Source: Oenanthe sinensis (taxonomy: Eukaryota; Streptophyta; Magnoliopsida; Apiales; Apiaceae). Taken from it: 64,000 bases of DNA. The notes below the pieces were generated by a model, which saw only the letters and a list, made by a program, of their open reading frames with translations, did no database searches and was not told the DNA's origin. Position numbers and translations under genes: made by a program. The DNA lies in the NCBI GenBank assembly GCA_028671895.1, contig CM053804.1, positions 2,671,001-2,735,000 on the forward strand. The letters run 5' to 3'. Each line of letters opens with the position of its first letter. Positions within the stretch are counted from its first letter, which is position 1. Shown one piece after another: positions 26,803-36,670 of this stretch.

Positions 26803-28096
26803 TATTAGTTATGAGCTATGAGAAACTTATACAGAGGGGGGATGAATGTATATGTTGAATTTTTCTAGTGAATGTGTATAAATCTTGAATTTTATAACTG
26901 TTTTTGTAGCTTAACTTGAGTGTATGATTCTTTGACTTATGCGAAATGTAAACTTGAATACATACAAACAATTTAACTTTCAATCTAATATTTTATTAGA
27001 ATGAACTTGCTACAATTATGAAATTCAATATGTAAATTTCAGCTTCTTGTTCTTGTGAGATAAAAAAACAAGGAGTGAATACTATGAATATTCAACTTAC
27101 TAGCCTATGAAACTGTGTACTTAATTATATAAACAACATGTCTCATTTGCACATGATTTCACAGACTAGTTACTATAACTAGAAATAGATAGAAATAATT
27201 TTACATTGTACATAACCTATTTCTAGCTAAGTCCTTTGTTTTGACAGTTCATAGCATCTGCTTCAAACCTTCTATCATTTTCTTTGTTATTTTCTCTAAG
27301 CTACCTTGTAGACTTGTCATTGTCTTCACATGTTTGACTGATCCTGATCAAGATAATGCTTCATTCACTTGTTTGTTGCTTCTGCAAATCTCATTGAAAT
27401 TAGCTCATTTGAAGTAGTCGAGTAATCCTTTGAAAACCCTTCGAGAAGTCATGTTGTGGACTTATCGATCGACTACTCTTGAGACTTCTTGATTAGTTTA
27501 CTTTGTTACTTCTCAATTGGCCTAGGCTTCTCGACTAGATTAAATTTTGATGACTTCTCGATCAACTTTGACTTCTTGAATGGTTTACTTCCACTGACTT
27601 CTCAATCAGCCTCATTTCCTTACACTTCTTGAATGCTTCAATACCTAACTTCTCGACATGATAATTTCTAGACTTCTTGAATGAGACTTATCTACTCTCT
27701 TTTTTCATTTCTCGATTGATTGTAGCTATTGACTTCTCGATTAGTTAACAAACACTTTGTTGATTAGACTTTTCTACTAGTTTCAAAACTGACTTCTCGA
27801 TTAGGGTGACTTTTCGAATGATAATTTGCCTTAAAAGAATTTTTACACTCAATTCCTTATTTGATGAGGTCTTCTTTTTCCTGATGCATGATCCATTTCT
27901 CTTTGAATCTTCTATTAGAATTTTATTCGTGTGACCATCTATTTACAATTTAGAATTACAGTAGAGACAAACTTCTATCTGTAAATTTACATAATAAGAA
28001 CTAAGTTACAAACCTATACAAGAAATACTAGTTATGCTACAACAATCAGACAAAAGTGATAATACAACAAATAGGTAGGCTTGTCAGGATCCAACA
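26803..28096 (-). mobile_element. Solo LTR (family F), copia-like
   Basis: On the - strand it starts TGTTGGATCCTGACAAG at 28096. Near the other end it has the copia-like stretch CATTCATCCCCCCTCTG (about 26830-26850). Candidate 5-bp target duplication ATCCC lies at 26798-26802 and 28097-28101. With that boundary the LTR ends ...ACTAATA rather than ...AACA, which a single C-to-T change would explain. No internal domain is attached. It holds an array of TTCTCGA motifs (27.4-27.8 kb) shared with LTR family A. Confidence 0.7.
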
Positions 28097-28244
28097 ATCC
28101 CCATCAAAACAATCACTAAACATAACTTAATATCAAAATTTCTAGCACTTAAAAAAATGACATTTAAAATTTTAAAACTGAGAGTAAGAGAGTGTATGAA
28201 AATTTGAAATTGAAATTTTAATAAAGCGAAGAGTGATTAAGAAG

Positions 28245-28345
28245 ACTCCCCAGAGCGCGGAACGAGGAGAAGCCGACGTGTGGCGAAAAATCACGTGTCA
28301 AGAAATAGTAGGAGTAAGTGATGACGTTGCAATGACATTATATTG
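28245..28345. promoter_or_regulatory. Orphan promoter-like island with DRE, ABRE and TGACG motifs
   Basis: A locally GC-richer patch packs GCCGAC (28272-28277, DRE/CRT core), ACGTGTGGC (28276-28284, ABRE), CACGTGTC (28292-28299, ABRE/G-box) and TGACG (28322-28326). No intact gene starts nearby. The kinase fossil lies 1.7 kb away on the - strand, beyond the inserted LTR F. Reading this as the relic promoter of that gene is inference. Confidence 0.4.
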
Positions 28346-28412
28346 TAATTATAAGAAAAGGAAGGGTAGTGAAGGTAAAAAGTCTTAAAATTTGGAATTA
28401 GCATCAAATTTG

Positions 28413-28443
<31 letters not shown>

Positions 28444-29309
28444 GGTTTTGTATTATACTACTATTGTTTTGCTCGCGCTACGCGCGTGCAACTGTTTAAC
28501 AAATTTTATTGAATATTAATGTGTTTTATATTTTTTTGAAGAAATGTTAATAAAATTGTAGAAATGTAATTAAATGAAAATATTTGACTATGTTGATATT
28601 GTATTAACTATGTTTCAGATTTTTGTTTTTGTTTTGTTCGACGTTCGTGTGCAAGGTTTATTCAAATATTTTAAAATTTTAATATGTCACAACAATATTT
28701 ATTTAGCCACCAACATAAGAAAATTTATAACATCCAAACTTTCTTCAATTATACTTGAAAAATAATTTCAATACATACCATATAATAATAAAATTTTAGA
28801 ATCCAAAACAAAATGTCCTGAATTGCATAAATTTTTTACATCATTGTCAAATGAACTTAAACAAAAAGTTTCGAAATAATAAATATTAGTTGTTTTATAA
28901 AGCAGTTTGCATGGCCGGATAGTATATAGTTCTTGAATTTTTATTTTATTACATAAACATTTATCTTTATTATATTATTAAATTCAAAACATTTAAATTC
29001 ATCGATCGTTTCTTCAAAATTGTAGATTAACAGATTGAATAGTAATAATTTAGACGTTGAACCGATCATGTAATACAAAGAAATATTAATTATTTTTGTC
29101 TATAAAAATATACATTTTAATTTATTTATTGGTAGTCAAGTGTGTGTTAAAAAATAAAAATAAAATTATATTAACTATATAAAATAGACATATCTTTTTA
29201 AGTTATATATACCAAAAATTAATTTTTTTCCCCCATATTTAGACCATCTAAAATAATAATAACATTTATTTCTTATATAATAATAAATAATATAATATTA
29301 TCTTTAATA
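28346..29309. other. AT-rich intergenic DNA with (TA)n and a GC-rich mini-palindrome
   Basis: Contains (TA)n at about 28417-28443 and then, abruptly, GCTCGCGCTACGCGCGTGCA (28471-28490) in AT-rich surroundings. Such CG-dense near-palindromes mark the ends of some plant repeats. No gene recognised. Confidence 0.45.
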
Positions 29310-29402
29310 TTGTACATCATCAAATCTTGATTTATGCTTCATTGTTTATAAAGCATAAATAGGGGGAGATTGTTAGGAATATAATAATTTGATGATGTAC
29401 AA
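29310..29402. repeat. Inverted repeat bracketing the polypurine tract and LTR 5' end
   Basis: TTGTACATCATCAAAT (29310-29325) is the exact reverse complement of ATTTGATGATGTACAA (29387-29402). The polypurine tract AAATAGGGGGAGAT and the first 16 bp of LTR A lie between them. At the second A LTR the same arrangement holds with 12-bp arms (31687-31698 and 31760-31771). The last 57 bp of A interior (29314-29370) are kept here, so this LTR is a 3' LTR of a truncated A element. Confidence 0.8.
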
Positions 29403-30317
29403 AATACTAGAACAGGATTTAGCACAGTCTATCTGCAAGAATCAATCAACGGATATCTATCTGCAAGAAGCAATCGACTGATAAATATCGATCGATAAGT
29501 CATCAACTGATAATAAGCCATCGACTGATAAAGCCAATCAAGAAGTCATCGATCGAGAACTCAAGTCATCAACTGATATTTATCAATCGAGAACTCGACA
29601 ACATATATTTCCTGATCGAGAACTCATCAACGGATATATAGTCATCAACGGATATTTATTGATCGAGAAGTCATCAACGGATATTTACCAATCGAGAAGT
29701 CTCACAAGTACTCGATTGATTACCTCACAGCCTGACTTCTGGAAGCTTAAAGGAGATGAGTATTCGGTTGATTCAAACAGCTAGTTTAAAGGAAAGTCTT
29801 CGAAGATCAAAACAAATTTATTGCAGATATGCTATGGGAAGGAAAGGGAAAATTAAGGAAGCTGTCGGTCAGAGTTTACTCTATCAGAGAATACTCGATC
29901 AGAGTTTACTCTAACAGAGAATGCTCTATCAGAGATTATCAACCGATAGAGTTTATCAGAAAAGGAAACAGACAAATCAGAGTCTGATTTGGATAGTAAG
30001 AAGGAATTCAAGTGCAAGTCTAATTACCTTATTAAATCTATTATTATCATAATCTGTTTTGTAATTGTATTTGTAGCTGTGTCTATATAAACACAGAGAT
30101 AGGTTATAATTCAATGTCGAATTATGTCGAATTCATAAAAGCAATATCTTGTAACCTAGCAGCTCTTAAGAACTTTATCTCTTGAGAGAGTTTTGTATTC
30201 AAGTTCATTATTAATACAAAACAGTATTCCATTCAACATACTTGTGTTCATAATCGATTTACAGGCACTATTACATTCAACCCCCCTTCTGTAATAGATT
30301 GATTATTCTGGGAAACA
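29371..30317 (+). mobile_element. LTR of copia family A, copy 1 (947 bp)
   Basis: Begins TGTTAGGAATATAATAATT and ends ...TTCTGGGAAACA. It has the same 947-bp length as the copy at 31744-32690, with about nine visible differences. It carries eight ATCRACKGATA-type and five ATCGAGAA motifs (29440-29700), then a TCAGAGTTTACTCTATCAGA array (about 29870-29960). A TATA box lies in GTGTCTATATAAACAC (about 30080-30095), with CAACCCCCCTTCTG near the 3' end. It is followed by family C sequence, not by a primer-binding site. Confidence 0.93.
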
Positions 30318-30567
30318 CATTGTTAGGAAAAAAAAGAGTTAGACAATATTTCTATAATCAACTGATCAAGCCCAAGAGCACATTGTAAGATCAGTTGATT
30401 CTTTCTAACTTTGTAAAAATCGGAGCTAGGATATTTTAACCTAGGAACATTGAGCAAAAATATATATCTGATGGAAAAATCAATCCATCAATAATTTTAA
30501 ATCTCTCTTGTTCATTTTAATTTTCAGTTGTTTGTTCAAACACATTCTGTCAATCTTTGAAACATCA
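30318..30567 (+). mobile_element. Fragment of LTR-like element C joined to LTR A copy 1
   Basis: After the LTR end comes CAT and then TGTTAGGAAAAAAAAGAG. The 250 bp are the same as 55806-56055 after the third A LTR. The identity stops at 30567 (CATCA), where env-like family A sequence takes over. It is therefore a truncated piece of element C, carried along with LTR A in a duplication. Confidence 0.85.
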
Positions 30568-31641
30568 CCTGCAGGTAGTGCAAGGTAGTTGGAGGATGGG
30601 ACTAGTGCACCAGTGGTGACTAGTGATAAAGATGCTCAGTCTGCCTCACCCACACAAGAACCACCTAGTCAGAGGTTGGGTGATAGTGGGGCAGGGGAGT
30701 ATGCTGTTAGGCCCTCCTTGACAACTCACCAAAAAGCTGATGAGAACCCCAATGATATGGGAGGACAAACTCTGATTGATGCTCATGAAGAAATTTCCAA
30801 ATCTATTCTATCAGAGTCTATCCACCTTGAGGGGGAGTCTCATGCACCAACAGTCAAAGATGGTGACACTCAGACTCTGGTTTCTAATGAAGTCATACTG
30901 AAGCAGTCAAAGTCTAGAGTAGACCCTGAGACTGGAATACTGGAGCCAACAGACTCTGAAAAGAAAGAAGATGATTGTAAGGGTTCAGACTCTGTTGCTG
31001 CTCACCCCTTGGTGGAAACCCCTAGCCTTCAGACATTTAAAGAGGTTCCCCTCCATCAAGGAGGTTCAGGTATTGTAGCAAATAATTCTTCTCTCAACCC
31101 CTCTTCTGTAGGATTTTTGAGTGCACCTTCCAAATTGAGTGAAATAATAATAATAATAATAATAATTGAGAGGCTGGCACTGGACCAGGCAAAAGGAGAG
31201 GTAGATACGGCTGTAGAGAGCCTGAGTGAGAATGAGAGAGTGGGTGCCCAACCCCACTGTGAGGATGAGAGATTAGGGTATCCTGAACCTAGCTTTACTT
31301 ATTGGGATCAAGATTTTCCACAGAGTTGGTCCAATGAGTTGAAGCAGGGGATGGATGAAAATTCATTTTTGTTGTTTGACAGAATTCACTCCCTTCACTT
31401 ATTCACAGAAGTAGCTTTCAAGGATGCTATTGCTGATATTACTACCACTCAAGCTTCTCTCCAAACAACAGTCTCTGACTTAACCACAAAGGTTGATTCA
31501 GTAGTTGCAGCACAGTTCACTTTCTCCACAGTCTTAGCACAGATTCTTTTGGTTGTCACAGGTGGTGATGATGTCAAAAAGGGGGAGAAGAAAAGTGATT
31601 CAAGAAAGGTGATTCCTCCAGGAGAAACAAATAAGAAATGA
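30568..31641 (+). pseudogene. Distal part of the env-like (extra) ORF of copia family A, 5'-truncated
   Basis: An open frame of about 350 codons (30589-31641) without a conventional start; the frame is closed just upstream by TAG. It is acidic and Ser/Thr-rich. It contains a run of nine Ile encoded by (AAT)n at 31140-31167, and ends in a hydrophobic/coiled stretch (TTQASLQTTVSDLTTKVDSV). It sits just upstream of the polypurine tract and LTR, where Sireviruses carry an extra ORF of unknown or env-like function. Function here is unknown. Confidence 0.65.
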
Positions 31642-31686
31642 TTATTTTATACTGTTCTAGATTAATTATTTCATTTTTTAGTTTTG

Positions 31687-31743
31687 ACATCATCAAATCT
31701 TGATTTATGCTTCATTGTTTATAAAGCATAAATAGGGGGAGAT
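31687..31743 (+). other. 3' end of family A interior with polypurine tract
   Basis: Shares 57 bp with 29314-29370 and ends AAATAGGGGGAGAT directly against TGTTAGG of the LTR. This is the plus-strand priming site used in reverse transcription (family knowledge). Confidence 0.85.
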
Positions 31744-32690
31744 TGTTAGGAATATAATAATTTGATGATGTACAAAATACTAGAACAGGATTTAGCACAG
31801 TCTATCTGCAAGAATCAATCAACGGATATCTATCTGCAAGAAGCAATCGACTGATAAATATCGATCGATAAGTCATCAACTGATAATAAGCCATCGACTG
31901 ATAAAGCCAATCGAGAAGTCATCGATCGAGAACTCAAGTCATCAATTGATATTTATCAATCGAGAACTCGACAACATATATTTCCTGATCGAGAACTCAT
32001 CAACGGATATATAGTCATCAACGGATATTTATTGATCGAGAAGTCATCAACGGATATTTACCAATCGAGAAGTCTCACAAGTACTCGATTGATTAGCTCA
32101 CAGCCTGACTTCTCGAAGCTTAAAGGAGATGAGTATTCGGTTGATTCAAACAGCTAGTTTAAAGGAAAGTCTTCGAAGATCAAAACAAATTTATTGCAGA
32201 TATGCTATGGGAAGGAAAGGGAAAATTAAGGAAGCTGTCGGTCAGAGTTTACTCTATCAGAGAATACTCGATCAGAGTTTACTCTAACAGAGAATGCTCT
32301 ATCAGAGATTATCAACCGACAGAGTTTATCAGAAAAGGAAACAGACAAATCAGAGTCTGATTTGGATAGTAAGAAGGAATTCAAGTACAAGTCTAATTAC
32401 CTTATTAAATCTATTTTTATCATAATCTGTTTTGTAATTGTATTTGTAGCTGTGTCTATATAAACACAGAGATAGGTTATAATTCAATGTCGAATTATGT
32501 CGAATTCATAAAAGCAATATCTTGTAACATAGCAGCTCTTAAGAACTTTATATCTTGAGAGAGTTTTGTATTCAAGTTCATTATTAATACAAAACAGTAT
32601 TCCATTCAACATACTTGTGTTCATAATCGATTTACAGGCACTATTACATTCAACCCCCCTTCTGTAATAGATTGATTATTCTGGGAAACA
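31744..32690 (+). mobile_element. LTR of copia family A, copy 2 (947 bp), shared by two A interiors
   Basis: Begins TGTTAGGAATATAATAATT and ends GGGAAACA. It is preceded by a polypurine tract, so it serves as 3' LTR of the truncated left copy. It is followed by a primer-binding site and gag, so it is also the 5' LTR of the right copy. TATATAA lies at about 32458-32464. It differs from LTR copies 1 and 3 at about nine sites (e.g. GATTAGCTC for GATTACCTC, TTCTCGAAG for TTCTGGAAG). Confidence 0.93.
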
Positions 32691-32692
32691 AT

Positions 32693-32704
32693 TGGTATCA
32701 GAGC
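32693..32704 (+). other. Primer-binding site, initiator tRNA-Met
   Basis: TGGTATCAGAGC, complementary to the 3' end of plant initiator tRNA-Met, lies two bases after the LTR. This is the standard copia minus-strand priming site. Confidence 0.93.
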
Positions 32705-32739
32705 AGGCAGTAAATTTCAACTCAAAAGATCAAATAATC

Positions 32740-34995
32740 ATGTCTGGAAGCAAGTATGAGAGCATCAGAATTCCAATATTGAAGAAGGCTGAATACCCTA
32801 CATGGAGGGTGAAGATGATGATGTTCTTAGAAGCAACTGATCCTGATTACTTAGATAGAATCCATACAGGTCAGTACCTACCAACCAAACTGGTGCCTTC
32901 TACAATTGTGGAAGGAAGACAAATCCCTGAGTATTACACCCTGAAGGACAAGAAAGAATGGACTAATGAAGAAAAACAGGAAGTCTTGAAAGATGCAAAG
33001 GTAAGAAATATTTTGCATAACAGTCTTGACTCTGTAATGTCTAACAGGGTAATAGCTTGCAAAACTGCCAAAGAAATCTGGGATGCACTTGAGGTTCAAT
33101 GTCAAGGAACCAAGGAGATAAAGAAAAATAGAAGATCTGTTCTAATCCAAGAGTATGAATACTTTGAGGCTAAGCAGAATGAGTCCCTCACAGATATCTA
33201 TGACAGATTTCTAACTCTGTTGAACAACTTGGCTTTGGTGGATAAAGTATATGACAATGAAGATTCAAACACCAAATTTCTGAGGGCTCTTCCAGAAGAA
33301 TGGGATCTGCAGACATCCTTGATTAGAGACAGGGCTGATTTGGATGAGATGTCCTTAGATGAAGTTTATGGCAAATTGAAAACTCATGATCTGGAGTTAC
33401 AGCAAAGAAGAAACAGAAAGAGTAACAAGGCAAGACCTATTGCTTTGAATGTTGAAGCAAAAATTGAAGAACCAAAGGAAAAGGTGCTTAAGGCTTCAAC
33501 AAGGAAAGGGAAAGAAGTAGTACTCCAAGATAGCAGTGAATCAGAGTTTGAGGCAAACTCTGATGTAAACTCTGATAATTCTTCAGACTCTGACATGATG
33601 GAGATGTTTGCTATGTTTGTCAAAAGCTTCAAGAAATACAGAAAATTTAGGAAGCAAGGAAACTATCAGAAGAAGCATAGTGAGTCAGACAAGAAAGACA
33701 GATTCAGAAGAAGAGAAGATAGAGATGGAAAATCAAAAACTCTTGATAAATCAAAAGTCAAGTGTTACAAGTGCAACAAGATGGGACATTTTGCTACATA
33801 GTGCAGAAGCAAGGAATCTGGGAAAGCTCTCATCACATCAAAGAAAGATTGGATGGACTCCTCAGACTCTGAAGAAGAAACTAATTATGCTCTCATGGCA
33901 AACTCTGATTCTCCCATCTTAAACTCTGACAAGGTACCAAACTCTGTTTTCAATTTTGATACTGAAGATATTCATGAATTAAAGTCTTTTCTTAGAAATT
34001 TGCATGTTAGCTTTAAGTCACAGTCTCTTGAGAATGAAAGATTAAAATCTGAAATACAAACTCTGAATGCTAGGAATGACTTTCTTAAAACTGAACTTGT
34101 ACACATGCTTAGCTTTAAGAAAGACTGTGAGAATGCTATACACATGCAAACTCAGTTGGAAATACAAGTCACATATTTGAAATCTGAGATGGCTAAGGAA
34201 AAAGAGACCTTCAGAGTTTGGACAAACTCTGGTAAGAAGGTCCAACAAATGCTTTCTGAAAAGAATTGGACATCTGCCCTAGGTTATGAATCTGATAAAG
34301 AAATTCACACTAATTCACACACAAAAGGAACATTGAGTGAACCTGTGAAGTTTGTTAGAGCTAGTGATAATAAGAAAACTCTCCCCGAATGCTCTAAAAA
34401 CAATAGTGTGCTAGACTCTAAAAAGGTGAATGTAGGGTTACTTTCTCAGAAGCAACTTAAAGAAAAGTTGAAGGCAGTCACTAAGAAATCTAAAAAGGTG
34501 AAAAGAAATAGGAATGGTAAAGTAGGAATTACTAAGGAGAATAATTACATGAATATCCCTGATGCTCCTAGGAAAACCTGTTTTACTTGTGGTAATTCTA
34601 ATCACCTTGCTATTGATTGCAAACACAAGAAAAAGAAAGAACCTGAAAGACCTAGGTTTGAGGCTAGAAAACAAACAAGAAACAATCCCTGTTTTCATTG
34701 TGGTAGTTTATGGCATACCATTTATACATGCAAAGATTATCATAATTTGTATTACAATTCTTACAAACCACAGCCTCGAATGAGTAATTCTCTAAAACAT
34801 ACTGTCAAGCAAATATATGTGATAAAGTCTGATAAAAGGAGTGTAAACTCTGACAGTACAAACTCTGTGAATGCAAACTCTGATCATGTAAACTCTGTTA
34901 ACACAAACTCTGACAAAAGAACTTCTGCTGCAAAAGTTAACAAGTTTTCAAAGAAAGGACCCAAACTAGTTTGGGTCCCCTTAACTACTAATTAA
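32740..34995 (+). pseudogene. gag: gag of copia family A, interrupted by a nonsense codon
   Basis: Nucleocapsid polyprotein. The first ATG of the frame gives MSGSKYESIRIP. A UBN2-type gag core follows (PTWRVKMMMFLEA, AKEIWDALE, LTDIYDRFLTLLNNL, FLRALPEEWD), then an acidic Ser/Asp stretch. A first zinc knuckle CYKCNKMGHFAT is cut by TAG at 33799-33801 just before its last Cys. The same frame continues to 34995 with a coiled region and two more CCHC-like knuckles, CFTCGNSNHLAIDC and CFHCGSLWHTIYTC. It is rich in NSD/NSV units encoded by AAACTCTG words. The stop makes full-length Gag unlikely. Confidence 0.85.
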
Positions 34996-35009
34996 ATTGC
35001 ATTTACTGA

Positions 35010-36566
35010 TTGCAGGGAAACAGGAAGAACATTCTAGTGATTGATAGTGGATGTTCTGCACATATGACTGGAAATAAATCCCTGCTTTCAGAGTTTGAGG
35101 AGAAGGCTGGCCCAGCAGTATCTTATGGAGATGGCAACATAGGACGAACACTGGGATATGGCAACATTGTGATTGGAAATGTCATCATTGAAAAAGTAGC
35201 TCTGGTTGAAGGACTCAAACATAATCTGCTCAGTGTGAGTCAAATGACAGACAGAGGTTTCTCTGTGGAATTTCATGGAACTCATTGTGAAGTGAAAAGC
35301 AAGAAGAATGGAAAAGTAGTTCTTATTGGCCACAGACATAATAACCTATTTGAAGCTAGCTTGGATGTTAATTCTAATGGTCCCTTAACCTGTCTACTTG
35401 GAAAGGCATCACCAATGGAAAGCTGGAATTGGCACAAAAAGTTGTGTCACTTGAACTTTGGAAACATTAATGAGTTAGTGAAGAAGGACCTAGTTAGAGG
35501 TCTTCCAAAAGTTCAATTTCATCCTGATGGACTCTGTGATTCATGTCAAAAGGCCAAACAAAGGAAGACATCTTTCAAGAGCAAAACTGAAAACTCTATT
35601 GATCAACCTTTTCATCTATTGCATCTTGACTTATTTGGTCCAGTTAACATCATGTCCATTGGAAAGAAGAAATACACTCTGGTAATAGTTGATGATTTCA
35701 CTAGATTTACTTGGGTGTACTTTTTGCACAAGAAGGATGAAACTGCAGAAACAATCATTGATCATATTGCAATGATTGAAAATGGATCAACTCACAAAGT
35801 AAAGAATTTAAGGAGTGACAATGGAACAGAGTTTAAGAACTCAACGATGGAGGAATTCTGCTCAACAAAAGGTATTACTCAACAATTCTCAGCACCTGGC
35901 ACACCTCAACAAAATGGTGTAGTTGAAAGAAAGAACAGAACTTTAATAGAAGCTGCCAGAACAATGCTAGAAGGAGCAAAACTACCTACTTATTTTTGGG
36001 CAGAAGCTGTGAACACTGCATGCATCACTCAGAATTGTTCTTTAATAAACAAACATGGAATGACTCCATATGAATCTTTGAAAGGAAGAAAGCCAAATGT
36101 CAAGTACTTTCACATCTTTGGATGCAAGTGTTTTATTCTCAAAACACATCCTGAACAATTGAAGAAGTTTGAACTTAAAACAGATGAAGGAATTTTTATT
36201 GGATATGCAACAACTTCTAAAACCTCTTCAAGGGCATTCAAAGTATTCAACTTAAGGACAAGGACAGTCATGGAATCAATTAGTGTCTCCTTTGATGAAG
36301 GGAAGATAGATGGGTTACATGATAAAGATGCACAGGAAACTCTGAGATTTGAGAATGAACTGCAGAAAATAAACTCTAACGAGATAAACACTGATCAACC
36401 AAATCCTGGAGAAGCAAACTCTGATTCTTTAAACTCTGATTCAGAAATGATTGAAATAGAAATTGAAGAAACTGCACATGTTGAGGGGGAGCAACATCAA
36501 TCAAATACTGACATTGGAGATTCAACTATTGAAATATCAGAGTCTGACCAAACTCTGAAACCCTAA
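35010..36566 (+). pseudogene. pol: Protease and integrase part of pol, copia family A
   Basis: In a different frame from gag. Aspartic protease motif VIDSGCSAHMTGN comes first. The integrase zinc finger follows (WHKKLCHLNFGNI...CDSCQKAKQ). The D,D,E core is recognisable: LLHLDLFGP, LRSDNGTEF and QQNGVVERKNRT. A copia-type integrase C-terminus (FHIFGCKCFI, IFIGYATTSK) ends in an acidic NSD-rich tail. The frame stops at 36566, while the frame compatible with RT opens at about 36560, so a one-base frame break lies here. The RT half is displaced by LTR B. Confidence 0.88.
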
Positions 36567-36670
36567 ACTCTGATCATTCAAACTCTGAGACCACAAACAC
36601 TGATACCTCAATCTCTGATAATTCAAACTCTGAGTACATAAACTCTGAGACATCAAATACTGATGGAAAC
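36560..36670 (+). other. NS(D/E)-coding spacer between integrase and RT, ending at the LTR B insertion
   Basis: In the frame that matches the downstream RT half this stretch encodes repeated Asn-Ser-Asp/Glu from the word AACTCTGA(T/G). It ends in GAAAC (36666-36670), the left target duplication of LTR B. It is linker sequence of family A pol. Confidence 0.7.

Noticed and set aside
30318..30330. Primer-binding site after LTR A copy 1
   Set aside because: The sequence is CATTGTTAGG, not TGGTATCAGAGC; it belongs to element C.
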